DNA of 64,000 nucleotides from Mastigamoeba balamuthi. Its lineage: Eukaryota > Evosea > Mastigamoebida > Mastigamoebidae. The stretch is taken from positions 1 to 64,000 of the forward strand of contig CACRSC010000084.1 in NCBI GenBank assembly GCA_902651635.1, in the 5' to 3' direction. The notes below the pieces were generated by a model, which saw only the letters and a program-made list of their open reading frames with translations, was not told the origin of the DNA and did no database searches. The position numbers and the translations under genes were made by a program. This document shows positions 32,405 through 43,800 of the stretch, in pieces (position 1 is the first letter of the stretch; every line of letters begins with the position of its first letter).

Positions 32405-33846
32405 CTACGCAAACCAAAGAACAAAATTGCCTGTCGGCCGTGCTATCATCGCAGAGTGCGGCCTCCTCCTACGCTTGCCGCCTCTCTCCTCGCTCGGCCC
32501 CGCTCCCGTCTTCGCCGCCGCCGCCAACACTGGGGCGCTGTCCCTCTGGCCGCGCTCTTCCGCTTTCTTACACGCCGCAACTGCAACGGCTGAGCTGCTC
32601 GCGCCCGCGCCGGCGTCCCCGGCCTCCGCGCTCGCAGCGAGCGACAGCCGAGCCTCCTGGTGTGCCTCCGCTGCCAGGGCGGCGGCCGCGGCCTGCGCCG
32701 ACTGCGCCTGCAGCAGCAGCTTGGTCCTGTAGCTCGAGGCCACCAGAGCCCGCACGATGGCCCTCAGCACGCCGCCGCCGGGGTTCCTGTTCATCGCCGC
32801 CGTCACGTCGGCGACCAGCGGCGCGGCGATGGCCGACGCGATCTCGAGGCGGACGCCGAGCCACGTCATGACGCGCTGCAGCACGTACTCGATCTGCGGG
32901 CTGCGCCAGGCGCCGGTCTTGAGGTAGCACGCGAGGTTCTCGCAGTTGCTCGTCACAAAGTTGAACGTCGTCGCGATCTCGGCGCTGACGCCGCGCGCAG
33001 AGGCCAGCTCGGCGACGGCCTGCTGGTCGCCGGCCATCAGCAGCTCGGCGAGCCGCACGACCTCGCCGCCGGGCCTGCAGGCGCCCGCGGGCACGTGGAC
33101 CTTCTCGACGCGCGCGTGCGACGCCCGCGCCCCGGCGAAGACCTCGGCGAGGTCGCCGCGGTGTATGCGCCCCGCGTAGAACGTGCCGTTGAGCGCGGAC
33201 ATGACCGTGCGCTTGACGCCGTCGCGCAGCACGCGGGCGGCGGCCTCTGCGTACGAGCCGTAGAAGTGGACGATCGTCTGCGCGTCGAGCACGATGAAGT
33301 GGTGCGCGTAGTGCTCGTAGGCCACCCGACCCCAGTCGGCCGGCGCAAAGTCCGACGGCTCGTACACCGTCGTCACGCTGAAGTTCGTGCCCCTGATCGC
33401 TGCGTTTGGGGGGACGGGTAAGGTGGGTGCCGGAAATTCCCAATCTGATTGCCCCAATTCGAATCAAATTATAATTAGCATTGCAGCCGCAATGTCGTGC
33501 AATGTCGTGCAATGTCGCTGTAATAACTGGCGCACGGCGGGGAATTGCGTCGATGTAGCGCAGGGCGAGCTGGAGCCTGCGCTGCGGGCGGTGCTTGCCG
33601 TTGCCGAACGTCGCCTGCAGCCTGTACCACCCGTCGCCCGCCTGCGGAGGGGTGAAGGGATTCATTTATGGCGTCAAATTTTGGGCCTTTGGGGATTCGA
33701 TCACAGCGAGGGGGCGCGGGGGGCGAACGAACTTCGATCGAGCGGGTGGGGACCACGGCCCGGCCCACGCGGGCGTCGATCGCCAGCGTGCGCGTCTTGC
33801 GCTTGTAGGCCACGATCTCGACGTAGTCGGCGATCTTGTCGGGCAT
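32405..33846 (-). CDS. LRAT-like (NlpC/P60 superfamily) protein
   Basis: Three exons (33846-33733, 33641-33536, 33399-32405) give 404 residues; an upstream Met at 33876 would add ten. The conserved core contains YEHYAHHFIVLDAQTIVHFYG, holding the His that opens the circularly permuted papain-like site, and FVTSNCENLACYLKTG, equal to the NCEHF motif with the nucleophilic Cys of lecithin-retinol acyltransferase and H-Ras-like (HRASLS/PLAAT) phospholipases. Such enzymes move or remove acyl chains of phospholipids. A hydrophobic/amphipathic region follows (VLQRVMTWLGVRLEIASAIAAPL), then an Ala/Glu-rich coiled segment and a basic tail. No TM anchor as clear as in animal PLAATs. The N-terminal exon (DYVEIVAYKRKTRTLAID) is unassigned. 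Substrate unknown. Confidence 0.72.
33491..33520. repeat. 10-bp tandem repeat, AATGTCGTGC x3 (last unit imperfect)
   Basis: Lies in the second intron of the LRAT-like gene. Two exact units and one with two changes. Confidence 0.85.
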
Positions 33847-34870
33847 CGCACTGTTGCCGCAGCGGGCGAGAGGCATTGGTGTCTGTGAGGGCGCAGGCAC
33901 AGCGGCGCCAAAACAACGGCAACGCTTGGAAAAAAAGCCGAGAATGACAGTGCTGTGGCGGGGGGGGGGGGGGGGGGGTCTTTAAGGGTTTTGGGGGGCC
34001 CCCCAGGNCGTGCGACGGCGCTCATGTTTTCGGTTTTTTCCGCGCACAGGAAGGCCGCCGGAAGCAGAGAGGCGGGCAGTTGAAAAGAAACCCCTTTGAT
34101 ATTTAGTACCGCGCACCGCACCGAGTCACCTGCTGTGCCCGACGAATGGGAATATCACGGAAAAAGAGTAGAATGAGAAATATCGTATCTTCCCCCTGTC
34201 CCACCGCCTCGCCCCACCAACCCAACCGCCATTGCACCACGGTGCGCACCTCGCCAACCGAACTCGCAACGCGGTCTAGAAGAGAGAGCTGAAAAACGGA
34301 TCTGACATTTTGATCATAAGCCTCGAAGCACTCAAAGTCCACCGTAGCGGTTGCAGTGTGCAAAAAAGGCGGCATTTCGAGGAGAGAACATACCGGCACT
34401 CACCCGCGGCAGAGCGAAATGCTGATGTGAGTGCATGGTTCGTCTCCACAGCTGGTTGGTTGCCTCTTGGTGGTAGCGGGGTCCACTTATTTCCGTATCA
34501 CAATCCAATGAGTCCAATCCGTTGCATTTGTTGAGGCTTACTCTAGGGGTGTCTCTGAGATCAGAACAGTAAAGTTCTATGTTACTTGACTGCGTCATGG
34601 CGACGTCATTGACCGGGGACGGGGAATAACGGTGGAACAGGGGAAAGCTTCGGGAAGGAATCCCGCAGGATCAGCGGAGATTTCCGTGACGCGAGTAGTC
34701 GAAGATTCTTCCGTCACATTCTGCTTTGCGATATTCCAACATACCGAATTCCTTCTTCTGAGATATATGAACGGAAAATCGCTTTGTCCCTCGCTCATTT
34801 TTGTCAACTCGACAACTCAGCTTCAGTGTTGTTACTCTTGCTGTTGTACCGCTGTGACACCGCGAGTGGT
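33847..34870. other. intergenic spacer with G19 homopolymer and one N, no gene seen
   Basis: Between the LRAT-like start and the stop of the giant gene (both minus). G run at 33960-33978, then G6C6 near 33993-34004 and a single N at 34008, so this spot is poorly resolved. The remainder is AT-richer and has no frame with family motifs. A plus-strand open frame beginning at 34632 is mostly the shadow of the giant gene. Confidence 0.5.
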
Positions 34871-37800
34871 TCACAAGCCAGCATCAGCTCTTATGAATGA
34901 CAGTTCCAGCGAGCTGCTGACCACCGCGCCGTCCTGCATCTGCTTTGCCGTTTCCACCGTTTCGTCAGCCCCCCACACCACAGCGTCCTCCTTGCCGACA
35001 TCGCAGTTCAGCGTCGCCTGGAACACCTCCTCGTTCACAATCTCCGGCGCGACGATCGCGCACACCAGCCGCACGGCACCGATCGTCGACTCGCCCCGTG
35101 CCCACAGGTCCACCGCGACACCGGGGCGGCAGCTCACGACCACGCGCACGAGGTCTTGCGTGGCTGTCTCCTGCAGCGCCACAGTGCCCTCGCAGAACCG
35201 GCTCAGCGCGCCCAGCGAGACGGACGCGGGAGCACTGACGTCCACGGGGAGCACGTACGCCACGGGCCTGCCGCTACCGAAGAACGCGCACCAGTCGCCG
35301 AACAGCGCAGTGGCGTCGACAGCAGTCTCTGCGCCGCCGTTGACCGAGACCGCGACCTGCGGCGTGGGCGGCTTGGTGGCTGTCAGGCGCAGCGCGCGCG
35401 GTGTGCCTCCGCAGGCGCTCTCTATCGTGCCAGAGACATCCACTTGCGCCCCGCTCTCGGCGTCGTACAGCACGAGCTCTGGCACGCAGCCCAGCGCCTG
35501 CGAGATACTCGCCTTGGCATAGCACTCCACCGCCTCGGCTTCGCCTCTGAGTCGCGCATCGAGTCAGCAGTGTCACGGCGATGGTGTCAAGCGCTTAAGT
35601 GGGACGCACAGGGTGACGGGGACGATGCACGCCACGGGGACCACAAGAACGTGCTGGCAGGCCCGCAGCTTGTCGTCACCGACAACGGGCCGGAGCGTGG
35701 ACGCGTCGACGGTTCTGTGCTCCGCCGGGGAGACCTTGAGGAACCTGCACGCCTCTGCCAGCTTGGTCGTCTTGGCAGGCCGCTCCACCTCCGCGCCAGT
35801 CTGGACCAGAGTGAAGCGCACCCGGCTTTGCCCGGCAACGCTCGACTGCCTCAGCATCGACATGCTCACTGGCGACGCCGCACCTGCCGAGGCTCCCGAG
35901 CCCCGAAGGCTCGTGATGGACGCCGCGGGGGCCGCAGTGGCTGCCGCTGCCGCTGCAGCTGCGGGTTCCTGAGCGATCGGGGCGCATACAGTAGCTGCGG
36001 GCTGAGCGGAACTGCTCTGCGTCATTTGCACTGGTGCAGGGGCAGCGCCTTTTTCCGCTACAGGAGTGGCCTCGGGCTCGGGAGCATGGGCGGCTTCGGG
36101 CGCGGCAGCGGCGTCACGAGGCGCCTGCGATGGCACCGCATCCTGGTGGTCAGCAGCAGAAACGAGCCCCGGCGGGAACCCGAAGCCAGGAATCGGCAGC
36201 GGCAGGTGCCCAGCATCCGAAGCTTGTCCATAGCTCGCTGGCGGGAACTGGAAAGCAGCGGGCGCGGGCGGGACACTGAATGGCGCGGCAGGCCGGCCGG
36301 TAATCGGAGACCCCGAGCCGGCGGGCATAGGAGACGTGCCGGCGCCCATCAGCGATGCGATCATGTCGCCCAGCGCGCCGTGCTCGCCCGTCGCGGGCGA
36401 CGAGATGAGCGACGCGAACACCGAGTACATCATCGGGTCCTGCACACCTGGGGGCACCTGCTGCGCAACGTCCTCGGCCTTGGCCTTGGGCGCCTGCTCC
36501 GCTTCCTCGGCCCTCTCGGGCGGTGTCGGGGCCGCCTCCTCGCTGGCGGTGTCGTCAAACAGGCGCGACCCCGCGGCGACGTCGCTGTCGAGAATGTGCG
36601 CGGTCTCCTCGTAAACCTGTGCGTCGGCCCTGCGCTCTCGCCTGCGGAACACGTTGCTCTTGCGAGCTGCGGCGGCCATCTTGGCATCTCCGGCGGCGAT
36701 GAGGTCGCCGAGGAGCCCGTGCAGCCAGCGGAGGTACTGGAAGAAGTTCCACTTGACCAGGTCCTCAGGGAGCAGCGCCCCGATGTCGTTCACGGGCACC
36801 GCCCCGAGCGTCAGCGCACGGATCTCGTCCGAGAACAGCTCGTGCACGCGCAGCGCGTGGAAGCCCAGCTTGTCGCGCGCTCCCTCCTGCAGCATGCTCA
36901 GCAGGGACTCGGCGGCGTGCGTCCACTCGTCGATCCTCTCTGCATCGGCGAGGACACGCTCCCTGGCAGCGACGAGGGCGGTCTCGAGGGGCTCCGAGTG
37001 GGAGTTGTACTGCCGGTGGTCCACGATCCCGGAGAACAGATACTCCCTGTTGACAAGCTTCGTGTGCACGGCCTCTGCGATGCTGCGGAACACGGCCAGC
37101 TGGCGGCCCAGGAAGCCATCTGCGGCTGGGGGGAACGCGACACCCGTCGACTTGAACGTCGCAGAGGCGGCGTTGGCGGCGTTCAGATTCGGGATGACGC
37201 ACTCCTTGGCGACGGTGCAGAGGGCCTCGGCGATCCGCTGCAGGTCCTCCTGTGTGCAGTTCTGGACCACCGTGTGCGCCCTGAACTCCGCAGCGAACTG
37301 GTTTCCCTTGGGAATCGCCTTCACGGCTCCCTCGAGGGCGAGCATATGGTGGTAGATCAGCCTGCTGGCTCCCCCGGGCATCTGGCGCTGGTCCTGCTGA
37401 GGCACCGCATCGTCTGCGCGCATCCTGCACGGCTGCACCGAGGGCGTGGGAACCTCGGCGGGCGCGCTGCCCGTCTTGAAGCGGAAGACCTCGCGGAACT
37501 GCTCTATAGGGTGGAACAGGCACTTGCCGTTGATGTAGCGGTCCAGGACTTCGCGTACGAGGTTCGTCGCGTCGAGCCGCATCGAGGTCCTCTCGAGAGT
37601 GTCCGACACGCGCAGCTGCGTGCAGGCATAGCTCTCGAACTCTCCCGGGAACTCCTCACCGGTCATCAGCAGGTCTGCAAACACAGTGAGTGGAGCACTA
37701 CGGCATTAGGAGCGCACAGTTGCTCTCTCCCAGGCTCGGAAGCACACGGAAGCTGATCTGCTGCGGAGCGCTGTCGAACACGAGGCCCGAGGGGTTGAAC

Positions 37801-40800
37801 TGCGGCGTATCGTACTTGGTCGCGCTGCGGATCATCGACTCCTGCTTGGACGCGAGGCCCTTCTCGATCATCCGTACGATGTGGTCGTCGACGTCGCTGC
37901 TCTCCCAGCTGATCAGGCGCCCCACCAGCACGGCCTTGTCGACCTTGAGGACCAGGAGCTCGAACTGCCTCTGCTGCATCACGACGTCGCACGCGTCCGG
38001 CAAAACGGACTCACAGACCTCTTTCCACGCGGCCTTGAACCTCTTCCACAGGGCCATCAGCAGCTTCTTGTTCTCCTCGGCAATGTCGAGCATCTCGACG
38101 CACTGGCGGAACGTCTTGGTGTTGACATCCTCCTCTGTGAGCAGCCAGCTGAACTGCTTGTTGAGGACCGCGTAGAAGTGCACGAGCTCCGGCAGGTGGC
38201 GGATGGCACGCAGAGCGCTGCGCATGCCCTGGCTCCGGAAGTGGTTCACAATCTCGAAGCGATTCTGCTCCTCGGACGGCATCCGCGACATCCGCTCCTC
38301 CACCTCACTGAAAGACACCACAGGGGAGTACAACTTCGCCCCCAGGCGCTTTCTGATACCGAGAGCCTGAGCCATTGGGCCCGTCGCCTGGAAGTGGTAT
38401 CAATTGTGAGTTCCGTGTAGCAGAGCCCCATGAGCAGCGAACGAGTATGAATCTGGTGTAGGGCTCCTTGCGCTTCTCGTACGCCTCCGGGTCGGAAAGG
38501 ATGACGTCGAACACCTTCTCCTTGAGAACGTTCTCGTAGTCGACCGCCACCTGCTTTGTGTGGTATTCGGAGACGAGCTGCGGGGCTCTTGCAGACGGCG
38601 CCCCTGCGTTGTCAGTTGCCACCCACAGCTGCTGTAGAGACTCGTTGAACAGGTGCACAGGGTCCACGTCCTCTCTGGCCGACTGGCGCATCCAGTAGCA
38701 GAACGTGTAGGCGCGCCACTGCACGTACAGGCGGACCTTCTGCTCCGGTGTCATGTCGAACTTGAAGAGCTTGGCGTCGGCGTCGACAAAGTTGAGGAAG
38801 TGGTCGTTGGAGAGCGCGATCCGGGGAGCATCCGGGTGCAGCAGGGTCGCCCAGCAGATCGACATCCACACTGACGTGTTGAGCACAAGGCGCAACCTCC
38901 TGCTGTTTCCCATGATCGGAGGGCTTGGATCCAGCAGCAGGGTGCCGTTCTCGTCCATCCTGTACCCGCAGTCCATGTTCATGCGGTCGTGGGCAGACCC
39001 GGGGCCATAAGTGCCGCTGAGTTTCTGCAGCTCGAAGATCCGGCAATAGAGGTGGTTCGAGTTCCGTGGGCAACCGAGCGCGACCGCGAGCACATTCACC
39101 ATCAGATCTGTGGTCGGGTGTGAGGCGGTGGAAACCTTGGAAAACGCTCGTACAGGAGTAAATGAGCTCCTCTGTCAGAGGACCCTTCTGGACCCGCTCC
39201 GAGAAGAGGTGAAGCGCGATCTCTCTGTCGGGGTCGACGTTCTTGAACCCCGCAATGAAGAACTCGTAGCTTCTTGCCTCGCAATCGGTCAGGTCGAGCA
39301 CGCCCCTGAGGCCCTGCACCACAGGCAGGAACACGTCGCAGCTCTTGCCGTGCCTGAAGTACTCGTAGAACAGCACCAGCAGTATCGCCATCCTGTACTT
39401 GCCAGCGATGCTCTGGCGCAGGTCCGCGGTTCCTGCAGCACCGACCAGAGCCGTCACTCTCTGCACCAGGGCCGGGGCATCGCCGACACCGTTCCGCACG
39501 TCCTCGATCACGGCATGCAGTTCCGACTGCGGGTTCACCATCGCAGGCAGCAAGTACAGGGGTATCGTGGTGCTCCTGTCGTCGATGACGAGGTCCTCCA
39601 TGTGCAGTACCCGCAGTGCACGCTCGTTCTTGAGGCAGTCGAGCGCAAAGCTGTCCTTGAGGCTGCGGACGAACAGCGGGCGCGAGCCACAGGGCCAGTT
39701 TGTCTCCTTGATTCGCTCGAGCACGTCCAGCACGACGCGGGGGAAGTTCTGAGCCTGCTTCTCCATGTCCCCCGGGCTCAGTGCCCTCGCGCACCACGAA
39801 ACGACCACAGACGCTTGGACAGCCCTGGTGACCGACGACAGCACTCTCTCCGGCAGAGATGTCTGTCGCTCTTGCCTCTGGTCTGTCTCGAAGAAGAGCC
39901 TCGCGATATTCTCGGCAGAGCTCGGCTGCGCCGAGTGCAGAAGGTGGAAGAGAGCGTACTCGGCACGCCCCATGTTCGCAAGCGAGGGGTCAGATATGTC
40001 TGCCATGAACGCGTACGGAGCCTTGGCCTCGTCGACGCTGTTCGCAACGAATCCCGCGAGTGCGCGCGTGATACCGCGCAGCCACATCTCGTCCTTGTTG
40101 CCAACGACAGAATGCAGGAACGCCACGCACCAGTGAATGTCGAGCGCCTCGGCGACCGGCGCAAGCCTCGGGTCCACAGTCCCCTCGTCGCGCACCAGCA
40201 GCACCAGCAGCAGAGCGACGTTGGACATCACTGCCGAGCTGTAGTTCTCGGTGCTGTGCGGCGTGTTGAGCACCCAGCGCACCACGTCCTCGTACAGAGC
40301 CCGCTTCCGCTCCGCCTCCAGTGGGCGACCCAGAGTTTCGCACGCGTCAACTAGGCACTTGCCGACATACAGGAGCATCTCGAGGTCCGACGACTTCTTT
40401 CCGGGCGGCGCGAGCTTATCTCCAAGGGGAACCAGAACATCCGCACACGAGCACAGTGCCTTCGCAGCGAGTGCGTTGTCGATCGATGGGGAGGCGTCCA
40501 CGAGAAAGTAGAACACCGTCTGGAAGAGATCGAACCGCACAACCGAAAGAGCGGACAACGTAGCCACAATCCCGCTGCGCACTGGAAGGCGCGAGCGCAG
40601 TGCCCTGAAGGCGTGCGCCCAGCACAGAAGGGACTGTGCGGGCGTGTCTGGGCGCAGAGCGGAGACGAACCTGCCCCAGAGAACGTCGAGCGCCGAGCCG
40701 AGGACAAACTTCTCGATATCTCGAGATGTCGTGATGTCCGCTCCCTCAGGGCTCAGCAAGCGCATCTCGTCCTCTGTAAGTGCAGGAGACAGGGCGCGCA

Positions 40801-43800
40801 GCGGAGAGACCGCCGTCGCGAAGAACGCGACGTCTCGAGATCTGAAGTACCGCGTCACCATCAGGCGCTGAATGACGTCGCTGCCGCTGGATGCCCCGAG
40901 ACGCTCGAGCAGCGCGAGGTACACACTAGTCCACGCCGACGTGGAAGCGAGCTCGACGAGACCGAATGCTCTCGTGAGAAAGTCGTGCTTGAATAGAGGC
41001 AGGAGCCGGTCGGACGAGTGCATCAAGCGCAGCACGGGCTCGATGGCATCCTTCTGGGTCGCGTCGACGAGCAAACGCAGCAGAAGCTCTGGAGTGTCTC
41101 TGGCTGCGACCTCGCGCTTGAGAATACCCGCTTGCAGCCGCTCGAGACGAGCGAGAACGCAGTTGAACATCGGCATGCGCGGCACAAACTCGTAGTCGGA
41201 GGTGAAGCGCAGTGGTGGATCGCTCACGAATCCCGGACGGATGAGCTGCTCTGCGAGCGGGACGCCCACCAGAGAGTTGATGGCGCAGCACACGAGTTCG
41301 CGCTCGGCCGGGGTGTCTTCTGTGATGGAGCAGACGGGCTCGAGAGCGTAGTTGTTGCACAGCAACGAGATAAACTCCTCCGCGATGGGCTGCAGGAGCA
41401 GCCGCAGCGACGATTGCACGACCGTCAGCAGGTTGCTCATCACCCTTCCTTCGCGGATCTCGCGGCAGGCGCTCTGAACAACATCCGCGAGTATCGACTC
41501 GCCCCATAACGCGCTGAACCGCTTCAAAGCACCCTCGAGCACGAACGGCTTCTTCTCCAGCAGGTCCAGCAGGAACGCGTAGCGCTCTTCGGGGTCTGTT
41601 GTGCCGCTGTAGAACTTGCGGGAGAGAACGCAGTCGCCGCAGGCACTCACGAAGCACAGGCGACGGCAGCACAGGTGGAGCTGATGGAGGAACAGCGAGC
41701 GGAATGCGTGCATCACGCTGTCGAGCGTAATCTCGACGTCGAGGCCGAACGCGTGAGCGAGCCACGTGCGCGAGTCGGCGTCGGCCTTGCGCGAGTCGCC
41801 GAACGCGCTGCCCTCGCTGACACCGATCGAGTCGACGTAGAGGAAGCTCCAGTTGTTAAGGAACACCGAGTGGTACACAGACGACCGCAGAACAACGCGC
41901 TCGGGAGCAAAGTGCAGCAGCACGATGGTGATCTTTCCCAGCGACGCCGGCACGAACTCGTCAATCTTGGTCCGCAGGAAGTTGATCTGGCAAGCAGTGC
42001 ACGAGCTCATATCCGCCGTACACACGAGGAACTGCGCACTAGACTTGGCGAAATCGGCAACCCGGCTGGCGCAGTCCGCACTCGATTTGACCTCGTGAAC
42101 AGAGATAAGCGCGAGCTTGTCAGAAACCATGCCAGACGACCCGCGCAGTAGGGGCTCGAGGAAAGAGTTCTGGACCGCCACGTCCGTGTGCAGACGCATG
42201 AGGTCGCCGCACGAGCGCGTGAACACGCACCACTTGCTCGCCTGCGGCTGCGGGTGCGGTGTTGACGTCACGGCAAGCCTCTCGAGCAGGCGCAGAACGC
42301 TGAGGTGCTCCTGGCGCATGATGTACTCGAACAAGTACTCTTCCGGCAGCACATCGGAGAAGAACACCATCTCGGGCCTGGCGAGCTGCAGCAAATGGAA
42401 GTTGATCTGCCGTACGACCGACTTGAGATCCTCCTCCACCCGCGACACGCGAGGGGACCCCGTGCTCGACTTCTCCGCGTCTTTTGTGAACTCGGCGTCC
42501 GGAGAGCCCGAGACGAATGGCGGCGGCATCCGCAGCTGCGAAGAGTGTGCGAGTCGGGTCTCCTCGAGGGACATCAGCACTAGAGACGCAACGGTGTCGT
42601 TGGGAACGAGACCGTAGAACAGCGAAGGCTGCGCCTTCTCGATGAAAGCGAGGCAGCTCGCGTGAATCGTATCGAACTGGCGCCTCTGCCACGCCTCCAG
42701 GGAGCGCAGCTGGTACTGCAGCGCATCTCGGGGGCTTAGCACGTACTTCTCGAACCTGTTGAGGAACGGCCGCGGCGTCCTGCGCAGCTGCGACAGAGGC
42801 AGGTGCACAATGATCCGGAAGTCTGGGTGCACGTAGCACGGGCGGGAGAACGATCCCACAGCAACGTTGGCATACCACTCGCACCGCCTCGACGAAGAAG
42901 CGTTCAGCTGGGCATCGTGCGCCATGGGAAGCACGTCAAAGTGCCTGTTGAAGACGTCGTAGAACGAGGTGCTAATCGGCAGCGCGTTCGTCAGCAGTAC
43001 TGTCCGCCCTGTCGCCATCGCGTTTTTGATGTCGAGAATCGTGTCCCCGCGAATGACCTCGCCCGTGTCCTCGCGGAAGTCTCCGACAGAGACAACGCAC
43101 GTCTGCTCCGGATTGCACAATCCGAGCGAGAAGAGCAGATCCTTGGCGACCTCGTTGTCTGTTGGATCGATGACCATCACGAAGCGGAACGGCGCCGTGT
43201 TGGGGTCCTCCGTGTCACTGATGACCTCGTTGAGACTATCGCGAAGAGTCTCGACAGTCCCGCGCTCGAGCACAGAAGCAGACGGCCTCAGGTGCTCCTG
43301 CGACAGCACGCCTCCGATCTCGCTGAAGAACAACTCGACGATCTTGCTGAACGTCTCCCTGTCGACGCCACCGAAGTTGCGCTGAAGGCTCGCGGCGATT
43401 GCATCGGGGCGAATCTCCACGTTGCCTCCGGAGTTGCACGCACGCCCGAGGAACCGCAGGAAGTACACAAAGTCGCGCAGGTGGAACATTCCGCTCTCGT
43501 CCTGCTTCGGGTTGCTCGACGTCGGAGCCTCGACGAGCGAATTGACCTTCTGGTACGCGGAGCACAGGGCGGAGACGAGGCTGTTGGCCCGCTCCGTCAG
43601 AGGAATCCTGCTCTGCTGCGCGCTCTGCGTCTGCCACGCCGCGGTTTGGGACGCATACTTGCTGCCGAAGATGCAGCCGCGGGCCAGCGAGAGCAGATCG
43701 TCCTGCGACGGCTTCGACTGCAGGACCATGATGGCCCTGTTCGTCTTGGCGGCGTCGAGCACTTTGTTGGACAGAATGACGCTGGCAACAACGGGGCGGT

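Noticed and set aside
34632-35522. Plus-strand open frame of 296 codons
   Set aside because: Most of it is antisense to the last exon of the RNF213-like gene; the non-overlapping part has no domain and the base pattern of the opposite strand explains the openness.
35156-37756. Plus-strand frame of 866 codons
   Set aside because: Antisense shadow of the giant gene; Arg/Gly/Ala-rich without domains.
38612-39135. Continuation of the 2,913-codon frame to 38612
   Set aside because: Splicing at 39136/39099-39123 into another frame gives a family-like continuation (DLMVNVLAVALGCP); the original frame becomes Arg/Gly noise.
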